From assembly GCA_009760855.2 (NCBI GenBank), contig WPIO01000003.1, positions 12,242,501-12,306,500 on the forward strand: a DNA stretch of 64,000 bases, written 5' to 3'. Within the stretch, counting starts at the first letter, position 1, and every line of letters starts with the position of its first letter. The DNA is from Cristatella mucedo (lineage: Eukaryota; Bryozoa; Phylactolaemata; Cristatellidae). The notes beneath the pieces are model-generated. The model was not told the DNA's origin. It was given only the letters and a program-made list of their open reading frames with translations, and searched no databases. A program made the translations under genes and the position numbers. Below are positions 54,207-64,000 of this stretch, piece after piece.

Positions 54207-57200
54207 GTAAGTATGAGGATCCTAGCTTATCATTGAAAGTAGCCGCTTTTTGATATGCTGCTGAAACATGTCGGCCGAGGGTAACTTGGAACTCGATGTG
54301 GACTGCCAGTGTTACTCCATTGAAGCAGTGTGCAGTCCCTCTGATGTTAACGGAGGCTGATTGCCTTTTAATGGAAAATAGTTGGTCAGAAGCGATTAAG
54401 CATTACGTCGGCCAATTATGTGCCTGTAACTTAGTCCCGGTGAGCTGTGCCGACGGCTTGTCAGATAAATCTATGGCTGCCATATTGACATGACTTAAAA
54501 GCCTGATGGGTAGCTGACCAGTACTGGTCACAAGATTTGTTTATCGTGAGCTGCCTGCTGGTACACCTATACCATTTTGTATTGCAGTGCAAGGGGTGCA
54601 ATTACTGTTGACCTGTGCCTCTGACCCACCTCTGTGGAGGCTGTGCTTTCAGTTCATATGCACCTTAAGGCTGGAACTTGCAACCGACTGCATTGAACAT
54701 ACCCCTGCGAAATTTAAAAATCCACTTGTTCCTCGAAGCCTGTAGTTTGCCAATGTGAAGTGCCTTTTATGTGCTTGTGTTATGTTACAATGGTCTATCT
54801 TTTTATCTGTTGATCATTGTATATGCTTCATTTCAGTCTGTGTGCAGTGCCTATTGGCAATATAAAAATGCTAGATTGGTATTAATATACTTGACATGCT
54901 TTAGACTTGTAACTCACTGTTGCATGCACAGGTCTTGGCATGTATTTTTTTTAATTCTTCATTTCGTCTGCAGTTCCATCCTTTTCTTAAACTCTTCCAA
55001 CTTCAAACGCATTGAGCTGCAACTACTGTATCTTCGAACTTGATAATGCTTTACGATGGTAATCGGCTCCCCTACGCCAGACGTAAATAGATGTATATCA
55101 TAGTATGCCCAATTCCCCTTTTGCGTGTGCTGGCAGGCTGAAGCCCCCCAAACTATACCCGTGCACTGTAATGCAGCCTTCCGGTTCTGGTCTCAATCTT
55201 AGTGTCATCATTCATAAAGAGCACTGTCTTTAGGACTGTATGCAATCATCGAGTTGGGTTGTGGGTCTGTAATGACACACTACTATCGCCCAGGTAAGAG
55301 ATTGCTTTAGTTGGTCCATGCTGAAGCAGCCTATTTATGCCTAGCGACTTGTAAGCCCTACTCCTGCAGACTTTGCCTTTCCCCTGCGGGCGGACTCCCA
55401 AAGAAAGTGCTCCGACCCTCAGGCTGATGTTGTAGAGCTGCGCTCAGGCTGGGGAACTCGCAAAGTCCTACAAGACCCGAATGCTGATGTTTAAATGCTT
55501 GGCAAGGCGAAAGGCCTCATTGCATTTCAACTCCTAAAGGGATTAAGTCCACCCTACCGTGTGAGCCAAGATCACTTGCAGGTCTGCTGCCTTCTGGCTG
55601 GTGGCTCCAAGTTCCCTGCCGTGCTCGGTCGGCAATTGATTGGTCAGATGCGTTGACACTACTTTTCGAAATTCTTTATGCCTAGCTCATAGAGCAACTT
55701 CCTGTCTGGCTGCCCCACAGTGGGGGGGGGGGTCAATGCTCGTTTTTCTACATTACCCACAAAGATGTTGGATTTTGGCAAGATACCTGCATCAACGACA
55801 GGTAGTTCCTCTGTCCTTGCAAAACAGTTACTGTATTGTGCCTAACTTGTGCCTTTATATAGTTTGTCTGGGATTTTAAAGGGATTCACACTCCGGCAGA
55901 CTATAACAATTGACTTCCTGAATCGAAAGTTTATATGCCTTAATGTGCTTACAATGTCCATCCTGGTCTTACAGCATTGCATACGTTGGTGTAAAACTCG
56001 GCAGCTTGGGTAGTCAGTCGTAAACGTCGAAACTACCACATTACGTTGCTTCTAATCAATCTGCACGGGCTCCCTGTCAAGCAGCCTATCTACTTCAAGG
56101 TTTGGCCACTCATGTTTATGTCCCTCCATTCTCTTGCTCCGGCTTACCTGTCTGATTACTTCAGAATCAGGCTGGCTGTAACACCATGCCCTCTTCGGAC
56201 TCGGGTCGTTTGACTGTGCCTGTTATGAACCTTAAATCCATTCGAGACCATGCCTTCAGTTCCTATACTCCTACAATCTAGATTTCTCTACAGACTGACA
56301 TCATGATAGCTTCCGATTTGACTGCATTAAAAAAAAAGCTAATACATCTGTTCTTCTCATTCCGATAGAATTGACTTTAGTGGCCCTGTGTGTTCTGTAA
56401 CGGTGCATGTTTTGAATAGCCAGTTTACATGCTTTCGTTTCAGCCTATGTAAAGTGCCTAGAAAGAGGCCTGGTTATTTTGGGTGCCATGTAAATATTTT
56501 ATTTTTATAATAATTATTATTAGTGTTCGTATTAATATTCATTTATGCCCATTCCCATACATTTATGCATATCATGTACCTCTTGCAGCTGTAGTTGTGA
56601 TGGATTTGTGTCGCAGTATGAAGGCTTGTCTCCTCCTGGTTATTTGCTATTGTAGCTTGTTGGAATTTCGTGCTCAACCACACTGTTTTTAAGGGGTACC
56701 GTGAGGCATATTGCACGTCCACGTGTTGCCAAGTCAGCCGGTGTTCCATGGCACATCATGAGCTTTGCAGAGTAATGATCCCGTGATTTTATGTCATTGA
56801 TATTTTGCAGCTCCCAATTTACGTCGTGGCCCAGCAACCGGCCAAGCCCACCGAAGTGCAGGACCTGTTTCTTCAGGATTATGTGTCAGTGGTCAGGAAA
56901 GAAGCTTGTAAACTGGTCAAAGCTGCAAAGGTAATGGCATGCAGCATAGATCTACTCATAGGTGTATTGTGCTGCTGTTTTATAAAGAGCTATGACAAAA
57001 GTAACTGGTAGCATTTATGAGCGAACGTCGAGTATTAGCTGTAGGAACAAGCAATACTGACATGTTGACCTGCATATATCCATCGCCTGAATCAGTTAAA
57101 TCCTGATTAAAAATCCTTAAAGAGTTGGGAAATCGTGTGTCGCTATTGTTGCTGCAGCTGCTGTAATCTTGCTCAACTGCCGTTGCCTTTGTTTGCACCT

Positions 57201-60200
57201 ATTTTCCTGCTTGTTTGCTAAATCTGCACTCCCAGCTAGTGCATCACATTGTGCCACCCATCAGCAACAGGGACACTACATTTGCTTTGTTTAAATAAAA
57301 ATAATGATAAGATAAATTGCACAGCGCTTAAGAGAACTAGGTCACTTTCCAAGCAATTATAGATGCTGTAATGGAAGCGTGTCAATTGATCTGTAATAAC
57401 GTGCACAGTTTCAGCACTAATTTTCACACAAAAGATGATTCACGGGCACAGCAAATGCTGTGAGGAACAGATGGGTTTATAGCTTCGTTTTAAATGTCGT
57501 TGAGTCAGGGAATGTCGTGAAGTCAGTTGGGAGTGAGTTTCGGGCTTTGAGAGCATACGAACTAAATATTACAGTCTCCAAAAGATTTGAGGTTCGTACG
57601 AGGTATAGGTAAACGACTGGTCAAAAGAGCAGACGATGGTACAATGAAGCCTGATTAGGAAGTACTTCGGATAGGTAGGTTGAAGCAAAAGAATGAAGTT
57701 ACCTGAAAGGGAGTGACTGAACAATGATGTTGGTATTCAGCTTGAAAGGAAACCTTTGCAAATCAGTGAAAAACTGCTATAATGAAGCATTGGTGATGCT
57801 CATGACAAACACGCCTAGCTGCCAAGTTTTGTACCAACTTTGTGCGTTTTCTTTCATAAACAGGAAGACGTGGGAATAGTGAGTAGTGAATGGTTGACAG
57901 GATGTTGCAAATGCACTAGCCAGGTTGCAGCAGACCTAAATTTTTCAATATGAATTAGCTAAAAGTAGGCAGGCTGGTCCTTTGAGCTGTTGTAGTCATC
58001 TAATGATGTCTTAGCATGCCAGATTATTGTCAAACACTACCGAAGATATGCTGGCCGAGCTAATTTTGAAGGCTAGGTTTTCCAGTTTCTGAGTAACACT
58101 AGGTTTTCTCATAACTAATGAGTTGGTTTTACTTTTATTCGATTTGAGGAAGTTTGTTGTCATCCAAGTTTGAATGTCAGCCTTAAATGCATCAAGGGAG
58201 TTGAGAGAGTTTGAGATGTTGGAAGGCAGGGAAGAATCAGAGCACAGCTGCAGCTGTATGTCATTTGCAGGTCCAGTCAACTGTCGATGTCAGCCCTAGT
58301 TTTACCTGGTGTTAAAAGATGCATTGATACGTGTGCCTAGGAAAAACAAGTCATTTTTGGAAAACAAGTAATTGTTTACTTACTGTTTTCAATTTTCAAA
58401 AAACAGCCGTTAACAGCTTTTCTGCTGTTTTTTCATTTTTTCACTAATTTTATAATCAATAGCTTATTTTCGTGATGAACACTGTTTTATTGTATATATT
58501 TCTTGATCAGTTCTAAATCGGATACTAATGCATTAAGCGACTTGTCTGTGAGGTGAGATCTTAATTTCGTACAGAAATTCGTGCAGACCGAAACAAAACT
58601 TTTTATGTCCGTTGATGTTGGTTTAATGGAGAGAATTGCGTCGTACGATTTCTGAAGTTTTCAGGGCACTGGCCTGAGTTCCTGAAGAGCCTGAATTCGG
58701 ACTTGAGCCATTTGAAACTGTCTTGCCCTCCGACTGCAATTGATTACCCACCTTTTTGAAGCAAGAAATTCAGTTAATCTTGAAGAGACAAGTTCACACT
58801 TTCAGCATCATTTGACGACTATTTGACGACAACTTCTATATAGTTGACGCCAAATAGACAATATGCTAGATTTCCTGCGAAATTTAGCATAGTTTTGGAT
58901 GGGGCGACAGGTAGATCTTCGAGACTGCACAAGAGGTTCATGACATCCTTGTCCAATCGCTCTTTAATGCGACACTTCAAATTTTCCATGAGCTTGGTAT
59001 TAATGTCATTATTCAGGTTAGAGAGCTTGTTGAACACGAATTGTAAATTGTGTCAGCACTCATCAACGTTGCGTCTTCTCTACTTGGATTTTCAACAGCA
59101 TTTTTCATAGGTTCAATTACATTCAGAAGAGTTTTGATAGCATCAAAATCTAATGTCTTGATCATTTCCAGCACCTTGAATTCTGTTAGTGTCTCACGGA
59201 TGGCAACTTCTGTCTTTGACAGTGGCTCTAATATTCTTGGGATGGAGTTTCAGCTCGTCTTCACGTCAAGATGCAGTTCAATCTCGCATCTAAACAGCTT
59301 TAATTTTGGATTGAAAGACATTATTTTGAACAATTGATTATGTGATGAATTTGACAAGCTTTCAGGATTTCGTGAGAAGATCGTGGTAATCGACAGCACC
59401 TGCCAATGGTATCATGGTTGATCACTTCAAAGTCCATACTTGCTTCAAAATTGTCCATTTCATCAATATCGTCACTATCTATGTTGAAATCATCCATCTC
59501 AGTACTCATCTTGTACAATGTGTCGCACACTCCTAGGTGCAGGCCATGGTTTAAGCAGAACTGCCCGATGACATCGATGTGGCTAAAGTAATATAATGTA
59601 TCTCCATCTGTAACTCCAGAAAGACTACGTGGGTGTTACGCACTACAGTTTTGTATAGTATGCTCACAGCCTAAGAGGCTTTCGGTACACGTTCGGTAGC
59701 CAACAGACTCGATCTCACGCAACAAAGAGAAAATGGGAAGCATAGCAGAGTCAGGAGAGCAGTTGAGAATGCAATTCTTATTTACTGCAGCGCCGTCCTG
59801 AGCAGATCTCACCAAATCCCTCTCCATTGTTATTTCACAAACGCTCAAATGCTGTTTCATTGATTTGAGAGCAGTGCATGAACCAAATATGCAACCAAGA
59901 CCTGTGTTGATTTTTGTGCTGTTGCTGTTTTCATGATTGTTGACTCCGAAGCAGTCCTCTCGGTTGTGTATTCATCCACAGTCATGCTAAACTTTACTCC
60001 TCTCTCGAGTTTTCCCTTGACGTCGCAATCGTTTTGTTTCTCTTTTCGTTGTAATCATCATGCACCAGCTTCATCACAACCCTTTCGTTTGCTGGAAATT
60101 TGAATCAGTCCCCTGAGATTGATTGAGGTATGGCTTGTTTCTGGTGATAGCTCTAATCGATATTCCATTTGTGGCTGGATCAGTAGCAATCTCTTTCAGA

Positions 60201-61339
60201 CCCCCCCCCCAGGAAATCGGGAACAGTTTTTGTTCTCTTATTGCTCATGGACTCTTTCTTGGATGCATACCTTTCAGCAGGTTTATCAAAATGAAGTTCG
60301 TATATTTTCAGATGATTCTTCAAAGCTGTGGAGTTTCCGTAACATTTGATGATTGTATTGCCTCGCCCGTATTGACCTAGCTGTATTGGATTCTTTCGTT
60401 TTGCAGCCTATTCCCAAAGTAAAGACACAGGTGAAAAGAACATCAGTATTTGTTGATGCTGCAGGATCAATTTTAATTTATATCTTAATTTTTGAAAAAT
60501 TGCACTTTAATTTTAGTTTTTGGCTAATTTATAAAAAATCTTCATAACAAATCACTGACACTTTGAAAAGACATTTTGAAAATGTGTTTCCGTTACACAT
60601 AACAAATCACTGACACTTTGAAAAGACATTTTGAAAATGTGTTTCCGTTACATATTTAATATTCATAATGAACGTTGGAGCTTCAGTTGTAGTATCTTTT
60701 AAAAAACCCGTCTGTTAGAAACTGTAAAACAGAAACAACCCGCTGTTTTACTGTTTTTATTTTAGGCGAAAAACAGCTGTTTACTGTTACAGTTGTCCCT
60801 TGTATATCGCTGTTAATCAGTTCCAGACTACCACGATAAGTAATTTTTCACGAAGTAGGATTCTTTATTTATAAATTGAATATTTTCATAGTTAGAGCAT
60901 AGAAAACTTGTTCGTGACCTTCTAAATACGGTTTGTAACATCATTATACCCTGCTGGACATGAAATAATATCCCTTAGTCACCATTATTCAAAAAACTAT
61001 TCTCGCCCTCCCCCCCCCCCCACACACACACACACACACACACGCACGCACGCACACACACACTTTTTAATTGTAGTGTAGGGGTAATAATTGACTCAGA
61101 AAACTGAGTGCACTGTATTATTTTCACTATCTCGATCAACTTTTTAATGAATATACTATTTGAAAAACCGCGATAGAGTGAAGCTGCGTAGTTGCGAGGG
61201 GCAGCTGTACTGTTAAACAGTTACCAGAAATCTTATGTGTGCCTGCCTGGTTGCCACCTGTAACTTGTTACGCGATTTTTTCAGCTTCCCTATGAGACGG
61301 CTAGTCGGAAGTGGAATGTAGCGAAGGCACACACCCAGA
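54105..61339 (+). CDS. MICOS subunit MIC26/MIC27-like (apolipoprotein O family), 5' three exons
   Basis: Members of this family sit in the mitochondrial inner membrane and help the MICOS complex shape cristae junctions. Exon 1 (54105-54206) starts at an ATG preceded in frame by a stop and encodes MAQAWRLAGLAGLELNAASA, ending VKAKD before GTAAGT. Exon 2 (56811-56930) follows TATTTTGCAG and encodes LPIYVVAQQPAKPTEVQDLF, ending VKAAK before GTAATG. Exon 3 (61285-61339) follows TTTTTTCAG and encodes LPYETASRKWNVAKAHTQ before GTACGT. The K..(D/E).LPIY motif is the APOO/APOOL signature, and PY.T...W resembles the next conserved block. Phases are 0-0 for all joins. The GxxxG membrane segments expected later are not seen before the window ends. 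Exons 1 and 2 are well supported, exon 3 less so. Confidence 0.72.
54207..56024 (+). other. MIC26/27-like intron 1, unclassified part
   Basis: No coding or repeat homology recognised; a G-run lies at about 55722. Confidence 0.5.
56025..56525 (+). mobile_element. L2/CR1-type 3' fragment
   Basis: Plus-strand remnants of the RT C-terminus (LPVKQPIYFKV, SLAPAYLSDYF, then SIRDHAFSSY) end in an AAGTGCCTAGAAAGAGG hairpin and ATTATTATTA. It lies in intron 1 of the MIC26/27-like gene. Confidence 0.7.
56811..56930 (+). CDS. MIC26/27-like exon 2 (LPIY motif)
   Basis: The exon has 40 codons, phase 0 to 0, between a strong polypyrimidine/CAG acceptor and GTAATG. It contains LPIYVVAQQP, the conserved LPIY(t/s)xP block of APOO/APOOL, and an amphipathic Lys/Val-rich helix (VVRKEACKLVKAAK). 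Confidence 0.75.
57290..58300 (-). mobile_element. Decayed L2 3' fragment
   Basis: A tail-like hairpin (GCGCTTAAGAGAACTAGGTC...) at 57320 is followed by degraded RT C-terminus. A short frame (58011-58280) contains WMTTNFLKSNKSKTNSLVM, the equivalent of [19 protein letters not shown]. Confidence 0.7.
58500..60150 (-). pseudogene. hAT-type transposase pseudogene
   Basis: Minus-strand traces occur in hAT order. FPANERVVMKLVHDDY lies near 60090 and SMTVDEYTTERT (first catalytic Asp region) near 59970. MKQHLSVCEITMERDLVRSA plus QDGAAVNKN (second Asp region) lies near 59800, and FCLNHGLHLGVCDTLYK near 59550. ELHLDVKTS follows near 59250, with a TGA where the invariant Trp should be, and a C-terminal FNKLSNLNNDINTKLMENLK segment lies near 59020. 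It is broken by stops, frameshifts and a nested LINE fragment. Confidence 0.7.
59588..59775 (-). mobile_element. 3' end of the second LINE family, nested in hAT remnant
   Basis: It shares NCSPDSAMLP(I/T)FS and the TGTATCTCC(A/G)TCTG terminus with the copy at 48436-48620. It splits the hAT transposase remnant, with hAT coding traces on both sides (DGAAVNKN above 59775, CLNHGLHLGVCD below 59588). Confidence 0.75.
60151..61007 (+). other. MIC26/27-like intron 2, AT-rich part
   Basis: It contains the 55-bp duplication. A possible 24-bp microexon at 60405-60428 (PIPKVKTQ, between TTTTGCAG and GTGAAA) would also keep phase 0, but nothing else supports it. Confidence 0.35.
60543..60652. repeat. 55-bp exact tandem duplication
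   Basis: Two adjacent identical copies start CATAACAAATCACTGACACT at 60543 and 60598 and end CGTTACA. Each contains an internal ACATTTTGAAAATGT palindrome. Confidence 0.9.
61008..61064. repeat. Poly-C and (CA)n microsatellite
   Basis: A C run of about 13 is followed by CA repeats with CACG variants. Confidence 0.85.
61285..61339 (+). CDS. MIC26/27-like exon 3 (probable)
   Basis: This 55-bp exon starts LPYETASRKW in phase 0 after TTTTTTCAG and ends before GTACGT in phase 1. It matches the spacing of EPYTTW in APOO. No further exon is recognised before 64000. Confidence 0.5.
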
Positions 61340-61509
61340 GTACGTATATTGTGCTGAGTTTATGCACCTGAAATTTTTGCTTTAGCTTTAGTTTCAATGC
61401 TGGGATGGCATGCTGCACTGACGTAGCTATTTCACACTGGGATTTGGAGGCCGTTAAGGCCCTGCTGGTGCTCTGCCAATTTGCCATTTTCTGTTTGCTG
61501 GAATTTGGT

Positions 61510-62595
61510 TAAGAATAGTAATAATAATACACTTGATAAAGCGCCCTCAGAGAAATCCATCTCTTTCTAGGCGTTTTGCATTGGCTGCAAAGTTAAACAC
61601 GAATGAATGGTGAGTAATATCATGCTCGATAAACGACATGAATAACATGGTTAGGGGTGACATGCACAGCGTCAGCATGCAAATGTGGTTAGTGGCAGCA
61701 TGCACAGTGTCAGCACGCATAAGCGCATTAAGGACGAATCACAGGAACCCACTAAATGCTGTCATACATGGTTGTGTTTTTAAGTTCTTTTTAAATGTGG
61801 TCAGGTCAGGGGATGTTGTGACGCAAGTCAGGAGGGAGTTCCAGGCTTTGGGAGCATACGAACTAAATGCACGGTCTCCAAAGGATTTGAGGTTTGTACG
61901 AGGTATTGGTAAACTTTTAGATTCCGAAAAGCAGGTGGTACGATGCTTATCGTGGTGGGGGAGTAGATCTGAGAGATAGGCTGGAGCCAAAACCTTGAAG
62001 TCAATCCGTTGCTTGACTGATAGCCAGAGCAGGTCGGCAAGAAGTGGTGTGATGTGGAAACTGCAACGATCACGACAGACAAGCCTAGCTGCTGAGTTTT
62101 GCACCAGCTGTAAGTGCCTGATTGCACATGCCGGTAGGCCAGCAAGCAGTGAGTTACAGAAGTCAAGACGGGATGTCACAAATGCATTGACCAACTTGAA
62201 CGTTGTATCCTTATCGGAACAAGCCCGAATTTTAGCAATGTTATCTAGCTGAACGTAGGCAGACTTGATTGTGGAGCTGATGTGGCTGTCCAACGAGAGG
62301 TCACTTTGAAACATGACACATAGATTTCGTGCTGATTCAACAGGAGATATGCTGACAGAGCCTATTTTGAGCGGCAGCCCTTCCAATTTCCGAATCACAC
62401 TTGGATTGAGCATAAATAATAAGTTGGTTTTATGATCATTTAGTTAAAGAAAATTTGCTGCTATCCATGTGCGAATGTCATAAATACATGCAGCAAGGGA
62501 GTTGAGAGAATTCGAGGTGCTCGAAGGCTGCGAGTGATCAAAGCAAAGGTACAACTGAGTGTCATCCGAATAGAAGTGGAAGTGCTATAATAGTA
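61510..62595 (-). mobile_element. L2 3' fragment in the MIC26/27-like gene region
   Basis: The hairpin and AAT tail at 61515-61590 precede RT C-terminal frames (61739-62413: [35 protein letters not shown]). The fragment ends near the YADDTQ codons at 62560. A small deletion removes part of the VLSLTF..LHS segment. Confidence 0.85.
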
Positions 62596-62735
62596 AGTAT
62601 GTAATAGTAAGAAGTTCTATAATAGTTATAATAATTATAAGTTGTTTGTATAATACCCTCAGATAATTTAATCTCTATTCATATGCTTTACAACATGCTG
62701 CTAGAGAAGTAATAATAAATAGTTAATGGCAAGCA
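62596..62735 (-). mobile_element. LINE/SINE-tail relic
   Basis: TTGTTTGTATAATACCCTCA, GATAATTTAATCTCTATTCA and TATGCTTTACAACATGCTGC match the shared LINE/SINE 3' hairpin in decayed form. Confidence 0.55.
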
Positions 62736-63079
62736 ATGTATCAGGCAATCAGACAATAATTCTTCTGAGCACTGGAAGAGACTCACGGACGATGGTTTTC
62801 AGGACCTCTGATTAGTAAGATGCCCTGAACGCCTCAGGTAAGCACTCAAAGCATGCAGGACAAGTTCACCAGGTTGCTATACAAAATCATTTAGCTCACT
62901 CCCTTAGTCAACACATGCGCAATTTTGTAACTCTGCACAAAGGGCAACTTACTTAGCCGGAGCAATGGCAGGAACTGCAAGCTGAGTACCCACTTGTTTG
63001 GTATTCGTAGCATTGTCTCGAAGCATTCGTAGCATTGCTCAGCACGCACCCCTCACATGCATCACTGTGAATCTCTCTA

Positions 63080-64000
63080 TCAGGCCTGTTATAACTCCGT
63101 CTGCCTGGCTTAACGCTTGCCCTTGAAATCCTTGCTTAATGTGAGATAAACCTCTGGTAATAAGCGTCCTTATTTCTGAAAAAGGCCTCAACACGCTCGC
63201 CTTGACTGAGACTCAGCTAAAATCGGTAAACTGCCCGACAATTAAAGATGCTACCCCGACTGGTTTCTCATTCTTTCACACCCCTAGATCAATCAAAACT
63301 GGAGGTGGAGTTGCTATGGAGTTCTCAAAATTGAACTTCAAGCCATTTGCAGTACCCTCGAAGCAGTATTGAATCGATTGTCTTGATTTCACCCCAAAAC
63401 AAGCTACCGATGGTGGCAGTAGTCTATCGCTCACCAATTACCAAATCCTCCTATATCTCGGATTTCTCCGATCTCATTACGATTCTGTGTGCAAGAAATC
63501 GATCCTTCCTCGTTATGGATGATTTCAACATTCACTTTGATAACTTATCTGATGCCCTCAGCACTCAATTTCGTGCATTGACTGATTCATTGTCTCTTGT
63601 GGCTCATGTGCATGGCCCTACTCACATCAAGGGTCACACACTTGACCAAATTTTCTCATAAAACTGCACTTTGTCATCACCAGCTATTATCGAAGCCGGC
63701 TTATCTGACCACATGCAGATGTCATTCAGTCTACAGTTTGTGCCTGCCTCTTCCTCCGCAAAAATCACATGTGAATCACGAAACCTCGAGACCCTTGACA
63801 TTGATGCTGTCCGTGCGAGAACATCTGCATCGCCTCTGCTGCTCGGTCCCCCTTCGATCTGTCATCATTGGTAGATAGCTACAACTAAGTTCACTGTGTG
63901 CCCTCACCCAGACGGCCTGTGGTTTACCACAGACATTAAACTAGCTAGGTCTACTAAGCGCAAGCTTGAAAAAGCATACAAAAGATCAGGACTGACTGTC
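63080..64000 (+). mobile_element. L2 endonuclease fragment running off the window
   Basis: Remnants of [61 protein letters not shown] and LSDHMQMSFSLQFV lie in this order over several frames. The Gly of GDFN is changed to Asp and stops are present. The sequence continues to the last base. Confidence 0.85.

Noticed and set aside
60405-60428. Possible 24-bp microexon of the MIC26/27-like gene
   Set aside because: Splice sites and phase would fit, but eight residues give no homology and the direct join of exons 2 and 3 already matches the family.
1-64000. CRISPR arrays, operons, bacterial promoters or plasmid features
   Set aside because: The spliced genes, tRNA-derived SINEs and LINEs show a eukaryotic nuclear origin; the tandem repeats present are LTR units and microsatellites.

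Overview
The window is animal (metazoan) nuclear DNA. Genes are split by canonical GT/AG introns, and most of the remaining sequence is repeat debris: L2/CR1-group LINEs ending in (ATT)n, two tRNA-derived SINE families, a solo LTR, hAT-type DNA transposon remnants and many microsatellites. The protein families (diacylglycerol lipase, a MIC26/MIC27 relative) and the L2 LINEs point to an invertebrate animal. The proteins are divergent enough from vertebrate ones that an early-branching lineage such as a sponge is possible, but I cannot fix the phylum.

The backbone is one large minus-strand gene, about 10.0 to at least 40.0 kb, encoding an sn-1-specific diacylglycerol lipase (DAGL, closest to DAGLB). 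I rebuilt eleven consecutive exons whose splice phases all match, giving about 623 residues. This runs from the first transmembrane segment through the GHSLG nucleophile elbow to a TGA stop; only the N-terminal exon(s), upstream of 39966, were not found. A twelfth, exon-like segment (20577-20669) looks like a second version of the exon at 26551-26634, possibly a mutually exclusive or relict duplicate.

Left of the DAGL 3' end (1-10 kb) are a probable first exon of an unidentified minus-strand gene (5287-5788), a possible membrane-protein last exon (705-874), a hAT MITE with a perfect 8-bp target duplication (3145-3332) and several SINEs. A tRNA-Gln(CUG)-like gene lies in the last DAGL intron. 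The introns hold a 1.7-kb solo LTR with internal tandem repeats (16747-18437), a nearly intact L2 element (about 29.6-33.1 kb, ORF broken by one frameshift) with an almost identical inverted 3' fragment beside it, and many truncated L2 and SINE copies.

From about 40 to 54 kb I see repeats, GC-rich unclassified tracts, an LTR-like repeat pair and a perfect palindrome of about 98 bp (49810-49907). On the plus strand, a MIC26/MIC27-like (apolipoprotein O family, MICOS) gene starts at 54105, with exons at 56811-56930 and 61285-61339, and probably continues past the window. Its introns contain a wrecked hAT transposase (about 58.5-60.2 kb) that was itself hit by a CR1-type LINE fragment. The window ends inside a decayed plus-strand L2 endonuclease copy.
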